Source of the DNA: Teratosphaeria epicoccoides
Taxonomy: Eukaryota > Ascomycota > Dothideomycetes > Mycosphaerellales > Teratosphaeriaceae
Direction of reading: 5' to 3'
Assembly: GCA_021401465.1 (NCBI GenBank)
Contig: JADDMT010000015.1
Span: 248,001 to 312,000, forward strand
Length of the DNA: 64,000 bases
The first letter of the stretch is position 1. Each line of letters starts with the position of its first letter. The notes under the pieces were generated by a model. It saw nothing but the letters and a program-made list of their open reading frames with translations, was not told where the DNA came from and searched no databases. This document shows, in pieces, positions 21,355 to 30,055 of this stretch. Made by a program: the position numbers and the translations under genes.

Positions 21355-22646
21355 GGCTCACCGTACCCACGCCGGTGTTGGCCTCCTCTTATCACATGTA
21401 ACGAGTGTGACACGGCATCGCCGTCGAGTGCGGGGTCGCGGTCTGGCGGAGGACCAAGAGCGCCTCCGCGTGATGCGACGACCACTTGGCACACCTACCG
21501 GGCGACAGTTGCAACTTGCGCCTGACGACTCCGCGGGACGGGCGGCGGGGGCCTTCCTTGGCATTCCCGCGACGGCACGATGCTTGCTGGCTCTTGCCCG
21601 AACAGATGCCGCGCGACGGACACATCGGACACATGCGTTTCTGGTTGGTTCGGATCCTCCCACACCCCACATCATGATTCCGTAATAAGATACATCTCGT
21701 CACCATCCTTCCATCTCGTCACAATCCTTCCATCTCGTCACAATCCTTCCATCTCGTCACAATCCTGCCACGGGCGGAGCGCTACCGGTTCATAACATAC
21801 GCCATTCTTCCCAAGCACCCGGTGAAAGCCCTGGGGCTGATGAGCACAATATCAATGACGCTCGAGCAGATTTGAGACGCTGACACTACCGAGTGGCTGC
21901 TGGAGCTCGAGGGTGCCCGTCATGCTACAGCAGCGATATGGCTCGAAGTGATACCAGTGTCGGTGGGAGCACCTGCAGTGAGTGTGTTGAATGGGATGTT
22001 CTCAACTCGTATCATTGATATGCTTTTGGAAGCGCTCGCGACCATGTACGAAACATCGGCAACAGTACGATGAATACTGTATAGCCCATATCCTTTCGGT
22101 TCCCCCCCAGTCTTGACAATGGCTTGCCCGTCCACTTGGCATTGGACAGCAACGAATGCTTTACGAATCGCCTACTGGACTGCGAAATGCTGCGTAAGGA
22201 CAACGCCGACCGGGCATGCGAACGGGCACTGGCTGATCTTGCATCCCGTAGCTTCTTCCCATTCCATCGATCAGCTTGTCATGGCGATGGTGGCAAGGAA
22301 GACGTCCGCTGATGGACGTCCTCTGTTCAACGTGGACAATGGCTGCCCTTCCCGAGCGTCATCACTCGTCGGTGGCAAGCCGAGTTGTGCTCGTCCATGT
22401 CGTGATCTTCTCTTCACTATTCACTTCACTTCACTCTTCACGGAGTTTCGCCCCGCCACACATTATTCGAAAAGTTTGCTCTTCCACCTGTGCCTTCGAA
22501 CAATCCACCACTTGCACCTCTCCGCACTCTCCCGCGCTGAGATAAGAAACGAAGACCGCATCCATACTAAGAGCAAAACACCATACGCATCAACCACACC
22601 AACGGCTATCAATCGCCTCTAACGCGTCCATACGCATCATCACTGA
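21355..22646. other. Intergenic region upstream of two divergent genes
   Basis: About 1.3 kb separates the flippase start (-) and the coiled-coil gene (+). It contains a 19-bp tandem repeat (21693-21767). From about 22400 there is a C/T-rich stretch (repeated TTCACT, CCAC) of the kind seen in fungal leaders. A plus-strand frame from an ATG at 22279 stays open to 22622 but has leader-like composition. No gene is supported. Confidence 0.5.
21693..21767. repeat. Four-copy 19-bp tandem repeat
   Basis: The unit CATCTCGTCACAATCCTTC occurs four times head to tail at 21693, 21712, 21731 and 21750. The first copy has one mismatch (ACCATCC) and the last is truncated at its end. It lies about 340 bases upstream of the flippase start, so it may be promoter DNA. 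Confidence 0.95.
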
Positions 22647-24464
22647 GCGTCACGATCAGCAACCACGACTTCGCTAACCAATCCATTCGGACACAAGCGC
22701 AACACTCGCGCTGACCGCACTGTCAATCACGTATCAATCGACTCTGCCCTCAAATCGAAATGCGTCACTACTCCGCTGGAGAAGGGCATCAACAGATCAG
22801 AGCTCGACTTCGTACGCGATCTGTACCATTGGTCTGTTTATGTCGGAGAGGCTTATGAAGAATACGCAGCAAAGGCTTTTGAGGAGGTTTTCAGGGAGCA
22901 CAATGACGAGGTGAAGGTGCTGAACAGCAGATGCGAAGGGAAGGATGCCGAATGTGAGCGCTTGGCCCGCCAACTCCGAGAGTTGCGATCAGAGAAGGAC
23001 GAAGAGATCAGGAGGCTGAGGGTAGCGCTTGATTTGCAGCAGGTGAAGGCTCAAGACGACCGGGGTAGACAGACAGGGAGAGATTGGGAGGTTGTGGCCC
23101 TACGCAGCGAAAAAACGACACTTGAGAACCGTTTATGTGGCCTTCAAAGCAACGTCCGGATCAAGCAAAAGGAGCTACAGAAGGCCGAAGAGGAGATAAA
23201 GGGCCACCTCAGTCTCATGTTTTATGTGGTGAAGAATGGCGATGACGCTGATGACTGGCAAAGAGGCTGGGATGAATACAGTCAGAAACCCCACAATGAA
23301 CAGGCGGAGAGCATGATCGAGCTGATTCGCGAGCTCAAAGAACGCTGTGACAATTGCCAGGACGGCTGGCATAAGGATCAAGACGACCTGAAGGAGACGG
23401 AGACGAAGGACCACGAGCTCGTTACTTTGCGCAAGGAAATGGAGGCCCTCGACGAGAAAATTACCGGCGTTGAACAGCACAACGCTCGGCTCCAGCAGGA
23501 GAAGGATCTGATACAGCGCTGCTTCGATTCGGGAAAACAGATGATGCACAGTGCTCTTTGCCAGGTGTTCGTGGCGTTGACGTATCCCGATCAGCGCGAG
23601 CAAGAAGGCCTCGCTTTCATGAACAAGGATCTGGCCCAAAAGCAGGACAGGGTGCTCGAGCTCGTTCATGAGCTCTCCCACTGCTACGAGGAGGAGCATG
23701 CGAAGGTCGACGAACTGCAAGAGGCCGCCAAGTCCTGCCACTGCAAGAAGCAGCCCTCACCCGCAGAGAGCCGCGACGGTGACGATGACGGTCAGGATGA
23801 TGGTGATGGCGCCGATGGCAACGTAGCATTTGAGGGCGGTGAGAACGGTGACGGCAATGGCGGCGATGAGGCTGCTGAGGGCGGTGAGAGCGGTGTCGAG
23901 GGCGGTGAGGGCGGTGAGGTCGGTGAGGTCGGTGAGGACGGTGAGGGCAGTGAAGGCGGTGAGGGCAGTGAGGGCAGTGAGGGCAGTGAGGGCGGTGAGG
24001 GCAGTGAGGGCGGTGAGGGCAGTGAGGGTGGTGAGGGCGGTGAAGGCGGTGAGGGCAGTGAGAGCCGTGATGCCAATGAGGGCCATGACGATGTTGAGGG
24101 CAGCGAGGGCATTGACGGCATTGACGGCAACGACAGTGCTACTGATGGCATTGACGGCCCTGATGGCGGTCGCAAGCAGCCTCACGGTCAAACCAGCCGT
24201 CAGAATCGCGGTCAGAACGGGGGTCAGGGCCGTGGGTTCCATGCCGGTCTGAACATAGGCAATCCGGTGCTCAACACGGACTGGTGGAGGAGCCCGCTTC
24301 CGCAAGGGAAAAAGCAAAACATAGCAATGTCTTGGGCGGAGCGTAACCCAGAGGTTGCCATACAGCCGATCACTGGCTTCAAGAGACTATCGAAGACGCA
24401 ACAAGAGATGCTTAAAGCACAACAGGCGAGAGCGCGGAAGATCTTGGCCGAGCGTGCAGTTTGA
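22647..24464 (+). CDS. Coiled-coil protein with Gly-Glu-Ser repeat; 5' end unresolved
   Basis: I do not recognise a family. The frame is open from 22647 (after a TGA at 22644) to the stop at 24464. Coding-like sequence is obvious from about 22750 (DFVRDLYHWSVYVGEAYEEY), yet there is no in-frame ATG until 23220. The true start is therefore missing, lies in an unseen upstream exon, or is non-AUG; the coordinates give the open frame. About 300 residues of Glu/Lys/Gln heptads include a CxxC-like CDNCQDGWH and an HCKKQ end. Then comes an acidic Gly-Glu/Ser-Glu-Gly repeat (23836-24060), an Asp/Gly tail and a basic C-terminus (QQARARKILAERAV). The antisense strand of the repeat is also open and reads as Ala-Leu-Thr repeats; I treat that as a shadow. 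Confidence 0.6.
   Translation, partial: ASRSATTTSLTNPFGHKRNTRADRTVNHVSIDSALKSKCVTTPLEKGINRSELDFVRDLYHWSVYVGEAYEEYAAKAFEEVFREHNDEVKVLNSRCEGKDAECERLARQLRELRSEKDEEIRRLRVALDLQQVKAQDDRGRQTGRDWEVVALRSEKTTLENRLCGLQSNVRIKQKELQKAEEEIKGHLSLMFYVVKNGDDADDWQRGWDEYSQKPHNEQAESMIELIRELKERCDNCQDGWHKDQDDLKETETKDHELVTLRKEMEALDEKITGVEQHNARLQQEKDLIQRCFDSGKQMMHSALCQVFVALTYPDQREQEGLAFMNKDLAQKQDRVLELVHELSHCYEEEHAKVDELQEAAKSCHCKKQPSPAESRDGDDDGQDDGDGADGNVAFEGGENGDGNGGDEAAEGGESGVEGGEGGEVGEVGEDGEGSEGGEGSEGSEGSEGGEGSEGGEGSEGGEGGEGGEGSESRDANEGHDDVEGSEGIDGIDGNDSATDGIDGPDGGRKQPHGQTSRQNRGQNGGQGRGFHAGLNIGNPVLNTDWWRSPLPQGKKQNIAMSWAERNPEVAIQPITGFKRLSKTQQEMLKAQQARARKILAERAV
23836..24060 (+). repeat. In-frame coding minisatellite (GGCGGTGAG / GGCAGTGAG)
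   Basis: About 225 bases consist of nine-base units GGCGGTGAG and GGCAGTGAG in mixed order, encoding Gly-Gly-Glu and Gly-Ser-Glu. The unit length is a multiple of three, so copy-number change keeps the frame. The left part carries GTCGGTGAG variants. Confidence 0.9.
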
Positions 24465-24921
24465 GCGGGAGCTAACCTGAACGCGGACTTGCTCGAAGAT
24501 CTGAGACGACTACTGACCACCTCGAGGTGTGTCGGAAGGTAGCGAATGGTTGAGAACGTAGACATGGGATTGGGCTTGAGGCGATGGTTATGATGGGAGG
24601 AAATTCTGCTTACCATCTTCGGATGTGTCGGAAAGCAGACGTCTGGGTTTGATAGGGGCAGGTCATCAATGGACGTGGAGGGAAATGAATTGCGGAAGCT
24701 TTATGGCGTACATGGGCAAAGGGGGAAGAGTATCGACCACTGAGGGTGTGTAAGGGACTGAGGCATTGTTTTGGCAGTGACGGGTTAGGTTACAGTTGTT
24801 GTCATGCGAGCCTGTCCTGAGGAGGCTCTTCGCACATGGAAGTCCTGTGCAATAGAGAGTCGATGTCCGAAAACGACAGTATAACGCACGAATCAGCTCA
24901 GGAATCTGTCTACATTCAATC
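24465..24921. other. Spacer between convergent genes
   Basis: These 457 bases lie between the 3' ends of the coiled-coil gene (+) and the membrane-protein gene (-). No coding region is supported, and no repeat stands out. Confidence 0.6.
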
Positions 24922-25823
24922 TTATGATTCTTTCAGCTTCCTTTGCTGTTGCCTATGCACCCGGTAGTAGACAAAGGGGTAAATGGTCTCTGGTATCAGA
25001 GTAACAACGATGATGATCGGGCTCCATATCGACCCCACATATTGCCAATTCTGCGGTATGTTCCAATATCGCCAGTAGAACACCGCGTATGCCGTATAGC
25101 AGCCAAGGTAGCGAGTGATCCTACAGCACATCAGCAGCGAGCCCCACGTTGGACGTACAATGGGCCGGCACGGCTCACCAAATCTCCAGACTCTGCCCCT
25201 TGGTATCGCCCGTGTGAAATAGCAGAACCAGCTCGCCCCATCCAATCGGAAGTTGCAGCAAGATCCCAGTCCAGTACGCAGTCACTTGCTCGCGCTCATC
25301 CGGAAACGTCTTGCAAAGCCAATGGAAGACCGCGAGACCGACGAGGACACCAGCCAGCATTCTACGAGCCGTCGGCGCTCGCTCTCCTGGTTGGTATGCC
25401 ACGGAGATGGCGATCGCGGCGAATGTGAGGTCCATGGCGAACCATATGAGGAAGCAAGCCAGCTCAAAGGCAGTCGACGTTGTGGCGAATGCGTAGTAGA
25501 GTTCGTAGGCCATGGTGCCGCAGCTGATTGAGTCGGTGAGTGTGGGCATATGAGGGCCTGGGGAGATGGACACACAGATATTCGACGTTGCCCGCGATGT
25601 ACTTGTCCTTGACTGTCCGGATCATGTAGAAAAAGTAGCAAAAGGCGTACAAGACGCCGCACGCGATGATGAGGCCGTCCTGTACGAACAGGTATGATTC
25701 TGGCGGGTTGTACGCGAGATCGGAGGATTGGACGATCAAATGCCAGCTGCTGACACTGTTTGCCAGGGCGAATGGCGGGGCTTTCGTGCTGGCCATCGTG
25801 CTGTTCATGACGGGTATGTCCAT
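24922..25823 (-). CDS. Multi-pass membrane protein, Pyr4/PaxB-like
   Basis: Three exons are proposed: 25576-25823, 25179-25523 and 24922-25120. Two introns of 52 and 58 nt have GT...AG ends (donors GTGTGT and GTGAGC; acceptors CAATCAG and GCTGTAG). Splicing gives 263 residues with about seven hydrophobic segments and a short charged C-terminus (HRQQQRKLKES). The first splice creates EYLCGTMAYELYYAF, with a membrane-embedded glutamate in the position of the CNxxWE motif of Pyr4/PaxB-type transmembrane terpene cyclases. WFAMDLTFA follows in the next helix. That family cyclises meroterpenoid and indole-diterpene precursors in the ER membrane. No prenyltransferase, epoxidase or polyketide synthase is seen nearby, so the function is uncertain and a non-cyclase relative is possible. 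The frame extends upstream to 25853 without an ATG, so I start at 25823. Confidence 0.78.
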
Positions 25824-26650
25824 GGCACGATCTCTGCTGGAATTTGGGGTCAAGTGTCAGTCCTCTCCGTCAATCCAAGGATCTGAGCGATGTAGAGTCA
25901 TATTTTGACCATACACTTCAGCAAACACTTGATGATTGAGCCAAGGATGATGGGCCATGGCGAGCATGGGTGCCTTTGACATCGTGCTTACCGACACTAG
26001 CTTCAGCCGACGCATCCGGACCAGGCTAGAAATACGGATGATGACGGTGGAGCGAGCATTGAATGATCATATGCGTTGCCGCCGGCATCTGGTCCGCACG
26101 ACAGTTGTGGGCAGCTCCCGCGCGTCTCTTCGTCCGCGACAGCAACGAGGGCTGCGTGGAAAGCTACGCCGGGACTATGCCGACCCATGCGACCCATGTG
26201 AATGTCTTGGGGCTCGAGGCATGCCCAGCACGTGGCGCAAGCCCTTTGATGCCAAGCCATCGTCCAGACGGCACCTCACTATCCTGGCCGACTCGGATGG
26301 CCCGATGAACCCCAGGATAGGCATCATCATCAGCATGATTGCTGCATCGCCAGCGACCAGAGGCGCGGCGGGGCGGGATGCGGCTAGCGAGTCGCACAGT
26401 CTCTCGACACGCAGAGCCATCAAGTCGATTCCGCGTGATGAGGATGCTGGCAATCTCCATTCTATCATGTGACTCTCATGTGGTCCGAGCGCGTTGTCCC
26501 TGGCAGCCCTCTGTTTACCTACGGAAAGCTGCATGAACGAGCCGCGTTTCGTTTGTACACCCGCCGGCACGTCTGACCGACCGAGTCTCGTTTCTGTCGT
26601 GAAATGCCAAGCAGACTCATATTGGAACCACGAAATAGGTCGACGACATC
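25824..26650. promoter_or_regulatory. Divergent intergenic region
   Basis: This interval separates the start of the membrane-protein gene (-) from the start of the ASPM-like gene (+). A plus-strand ATG frame (25957-26472, 171 codons) is open but has an Arg/Ser-rich, unstructured product and no recognisable domain. It is not called. Both promoters should lie here. Confidence 0.5.
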
Positions 26651-29600
26651 ATGTCGCGCATGTCAATGGGGACGCCCTGTCCGGCACCGACATTGATTGG
26701 CGCGAAACCACGCCGCTTGGCCACCATGTCAACAGCATCTGCGAGTCTCCGAGACGATACGGAGAGTCTGCATCTGGACTACACGCGTGCACTGCAACCA
26801 GAGCTCCGCAAAGCACCGCCCAGGAGAAAATCCACGTTCCAACGCAAGGCCGGTCGCAACACGGGCATCATGATATTTGAGGACGTGGTAGAAGACCAAG
26901 AATTGGTGGTGGAGCAGCCCAGGACGTTGGCTAAGAGCACGTTACTGGGTAAGCCCGCACAGCGAAGGCAGCAGTTGGCCGTTGTGAAGGGCCAGGAGTG
27001 GATGGGCGCGCAGCCACTCGGCGAGTTCGGACAAGCAAGACGTGGGACGTTAATCATGCCATCTGCTCGGGCGCAAGAGGATGTGCGGGATGAGCAAATG
27101 GCAATACCAAAAGAAGTGAAAGGAGGCCTGAAGAAGGATCCAAGACGGAGAACCATCTTTATGCCTACGGATGATACCACCCTCATGACGATACATCCTG
27201 GCGCAAACACCACAGACCGATTGAATGATACCTTCCATCTCTCAAACCCCGGCATGTCTGCAATATCTTCAGTGGAACCAGCAGGACCTGAGCATATGAA
27301 GCCCGCAAAGAAGCCCAGGACGTCCATGGCTCTCTTGCCAGACATCTTCAGCCCCCTGGCTCCTACAACACAGCCTCCGTCTCCGCCTCATGCATCGATC
27401 ACAGAACCACCGAAGCCAGTACGAAGACCTGGAATGTCACTTGCTGTTGCGCCGAAGCGGGTTCCCTTACAGCATCTTGCCAACAAGCAGGAGAGTTTGC
27501 CAGCTGTGGACATTGCGGGGCAGAATGGCGGAAAGGAGAATGTGCCGCCTCGGACGAGCAAGCTGGCAGCTTTGGAAGGGAAAGCATCCAAAGACTCAGT
27601 CGCACTCACGGTACCTGCCAAGATCTCACCAGCACGGTCAAGGTTGTTTGAGCCTACTGCAGCCTCACAAGCACGACAGACTGTGGTACCAAGGAAGGCT
27701 GTCCCACTGTCAAAGCCGCAGTCCAAGCCTGAAGCAGTTCAGCCAGCGCCAGGACCTCTTGCATCAATTGCGCCAAGACCGGCACCACAGCATGCACCGA
27801 AATCTCTTCGGCCGCGTCAAGCCAACGCAATGCCGGTTCTTAGCCATGGTGCCAGTATCGTAAGCTGCTCACCAAGCTCCGACAGTGATCGAGAGGTCAA
27901 GCGCACCAAGCGCGTTTCTCCCTTACGTCGGACGATTGCGCGCAGCGATGGACCGAGCAGAGTCGCGCAATATGCTGTTCTGTCCGAAGACGTCGCACAA
28001 CCACAGCTGTACGAAGAAAGCTGGCTCAGCCATCAGGAAGTCGCCCTCACGGAGCTGGTCAATAAGCTGTTCTCCCAAGCCGGTGCAAAGCCAGAAGCGT
28101 GGCAAGCTCCACAACGCTCTCTCCGAGAACGCATGCTCGCGCTTTATCACCAGCCGAATGTCTCTCACTTGCACCAGAGATTGCAAGCGTCGCTGCAGCA
28201 CGGAGCTCTCAGCCGGGCCAAGAGTGGCACTGCGATGCCTGATCCTTGCCACGATATTGGCCTCCGCCGCCAGTTCCTCAATCTTTGGCTCACCACGTAC
28301 GACGATGAGGCATTGCGAGCTGCGGCTGAAGTTGTCGTCGGAAGGCAAGTCCCACGGACGTCCACCAGTCTTGGGATGGAGGCTAGCGAGAGCGTACTTG
28401 ATCCTTGCAAAGGTAGGAGGACCCTTATTGGATTCCTGGAAACGTTTTTTGTGAAGGTCGAAGATGTCGACGTCAATGAATGGAGCCCATGCGCAACAGA
28501 CGAGGCTCGCCGCTGGCAGAAAATGATTCTGAGGAGCTTCATGATGGTCTGGCTGCTCGACCAATCCAAAGCACAGGTGTTGATGTCTGGATGTCTGTTC
28601 AAGCGCGCCTCCGTGCACAAAACTTCAAGCGGTGTGCTGTACGCCCTTACAAGCATGCTCATCCCCTCCGTGGGCGACATCATCCGCACCCTTCGTCACC
28701 TAGATTTTGCAGTGGCTCAGATCCAGGACCCACTCGACGAGGTGGTCTACAAGATCGAAAATCTTGCCGTCGATCTTCGAGATGGGATCTTTTTGACGAG
28801 GCTTGTCGAAGTGTTACTGTTTCAATCGTGTCAGGAGCAAGATGACAGAACCAGCCAGGATGCCACAGTCACCATCTCACTACCCGACATGACGCAGTTG
28901 GAGAGCGCTTTGTACGCAGAAGACGGATCACAGGCACCAAGGATATTATCCCGACACCTGAAGATGCCGTGCCTGGGCAAAGCGCAGAAGATACACAACG
29001 TGCAGGTCGCGGTGAGCGCCTTGGTAGAACATGGCGGCCTCGCTCGCAACGCGTTGCAAGATATCACAGCCGAGGACATCGTTCATGGGCACCGGGAGAA
29101 GACTCTCGGCCTGCTCTGGGCACTTGTCAGCCACCATGGTCTTGCGCAGCTGGTAGATTGGAACGAGCTTACCAAAGACATCACTCGCAGTGGTGGGCGC
29201 TTGCCAGAGTTCAAAGCATTCGCCCAGAACCCGCGGGAGTCTTTGCTTGAGGCTTGGGCCGTGTCTCATGCGAAACGTAAGGGAGCAGAGATTCGTAATC
29301 TGACCACTTCCTTCGCAGATGGAACGGCATACGCCGCTATCTTGGATGACTTCTCGAGCTTCCTGACCACCACTAGGGCCAAGAAGAGCGCAATGCCAAG
29401 GCCAGACGGAGCCTCGGACCTCAGCATCTTGGAAGCAAAGCTACGTTCACTAGGCTGCAGTCAAGCATTCACGAAGCAGCTAGCCAGCTCGCACGCCACC
29501 ATCCCAACCCGCGAGACCACGATCTCGAATCTTGTCTTCCTCGCATCTCGATTGCTACCGCTAGCTCGGCGATACAGCGCAACAGAAATCATCCAGCGAG

Positions 29601-29908
29601 CGTACAGGCGAGTGCTCAATCGGCGACGGGTCCACCAGCGGATAGTCTTGCTTCGCGTCGCAAATGCTTGTGCCACAGTGGTGCAGATGCGAAGCAGGAT
29701 TGTCGATGCTGCGACGACGTTGCAGCGGGCTTGGCGAGCTGTTGTCGATGCCAGGCTCGCCAGGCTGAACGGTGATGTTGCGGCCTTTCAAATCTTGGCA
29801 AAGGGCTGGGCTGCAAGGCGGAGGATGACCAGGAAGACCGCCGGGACATTTGCGAGTGGATTGGGTAGTGGTGTTGGACAGTCGTCTAGGATTATGGGAG
29901 GATGGTAA
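26651..29908 (+). CDS. ASPM/Asp-like calponin-homology and IQ-motif protein
   Basis: This single exon encodes 1085 residues. The N-terminal half is a basic, Pro/Ser-rich low-complexity region with an early KSTFQRKAGR block. The region from about residue 460 is helical. Residues about 640-740 (LFKRASVHKTSSGVLYALTSML, then DLRDGIFLTRLVEVLL) and about 770-900 (KAQKIHNVQVAVSAL, EKTLGLLWALVSHH) match the paired calponin-homology region of abnormal-spindle proteins. The C-terminus carries IQ-type helices (IIQRAYRRVLNRRR, TTLQRAWRAVVDARLARL, FQILAKGWAARRRM) that usually bind calmodulin or light chains. Asp proteins act at spindle poles and on microtubule minus ends; that role is inferred. The C-terminal IQ array is short compared with animal ASPM. 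The gene is convergent with MON1, with 147 bases between their stops. Confidence 0.88.
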   Translation: MSRMSMGTPCPAPTLIGAKPRRLATMSTASASLRDDTESLHLDYTRALQPELRKAPPRRKSTFQRKAGRNTGIMIFEDVVEDQELVVEQPRTLAKSTLLGKPAQRRQQLAVVKGQEWMGAQPLGEFGQARRGTLIMPSARAQEDVRDEQMAIPKEVKGGLKKDPRRRTIFMPTDDTTLMTIHPGANTTDRLNDTFHLSNPGMSAISSVEPAGPEHMKPAKKPRTSMALLPDIFSPLAPTTQPPSPPHASITEPPKPVRRPGMSLAVAPKRVPLQHLANKQESLPAVDIAGQNGGKENVPPRTSKLAALEGKASKDSVALTVPAKISPARSRLFEPTAASQARQTVVPRKAVPLSKPQSKPEAVQPAPGPLASIAPRPAPQHAPKSLRPRQANAMPVLSHGASIVSCSPSSDSDREVKRTKRVSPLRRTIARSDGPSRVAQYAVLSEDVAQPQLYEESWLSHQEVALTELVNKLFSQAGAKPEAWQAPQRSLRERMLALYHQPNVSHLHQRLQASLQHGALSRAKSGTAMPDPCHDIGLRRQFLNLWLTTYDDEALRAAAEVVVGRQVPRTSTSLGMEASESVLDPCKGRRTLIGFLETFFVKVEDVDVNEWSPCATDEARRWQKMILRSFMMVWLLDQSKAQVLMSGCLFKRASVHKTSSGVLYALTSMLIPSVGDIIRTLRHLDFAVAQIQDPLDEVVYKIENLAVDLRDGIFLTRLVEVLLFQSCQEQDDRTSQDATVTISLPDMTQLESALYAEDGSQAPRILSRHLKMPCLGKAQKIHNVQVAVSALVEHGGLARNALQDITAEDIVHGHREKTLGLLWALVSHHGLAQLVDWNELTKDITRSGGRLPEFKAFAQNPRESLLEAWAVSHAKRKGAEIRNLTTSFADGTAYAAILDDFSSFLTTTRAKKSAMPRPDGASDLSILEAKLRSLGCSQAFTKQLASSHATIPTRETTISNLVFLASRLLPLARRYSATEIIQRAYRRVLNRRRVHQRIVLLRVANACATVVQMRSRIVDAATTLQRAWRAVVDARLARLNGDVAAFQILAKGWAARRRMTRKTAGTFASGLGSGVGQSSRIMGGW

Positions 29909-30055
29909 AGTTATTGTGTGGTAGATTGTGCTTGGCAAGGTCGCGTTGGGCGAAGTGCCGATCGTCTTCGCTATCATGGTCAGATACCCCCCCTGTCGTT
30001 TTTGATTTTTGTCTCGAATGCTTATCAATACTTTCCCACACGCCTGCGGCTTGCC

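Noticed and set aside
23757..24317. Antisense 186-codon frame of Ala-Leu-Thr repeats
   Set aside because: It is the mirror of the Gly-Glu-Ser coding repeat. It lacks non-repeat domain sequence, and the sense frame has a coiled-coil protein on one side and a normal end on the other.
25957..26472. 171-codon plus-strand frame upstream of the ASPM-like gene
   Set aside because: Arg/Ser-rich with no domain; more likely promoter DNA.
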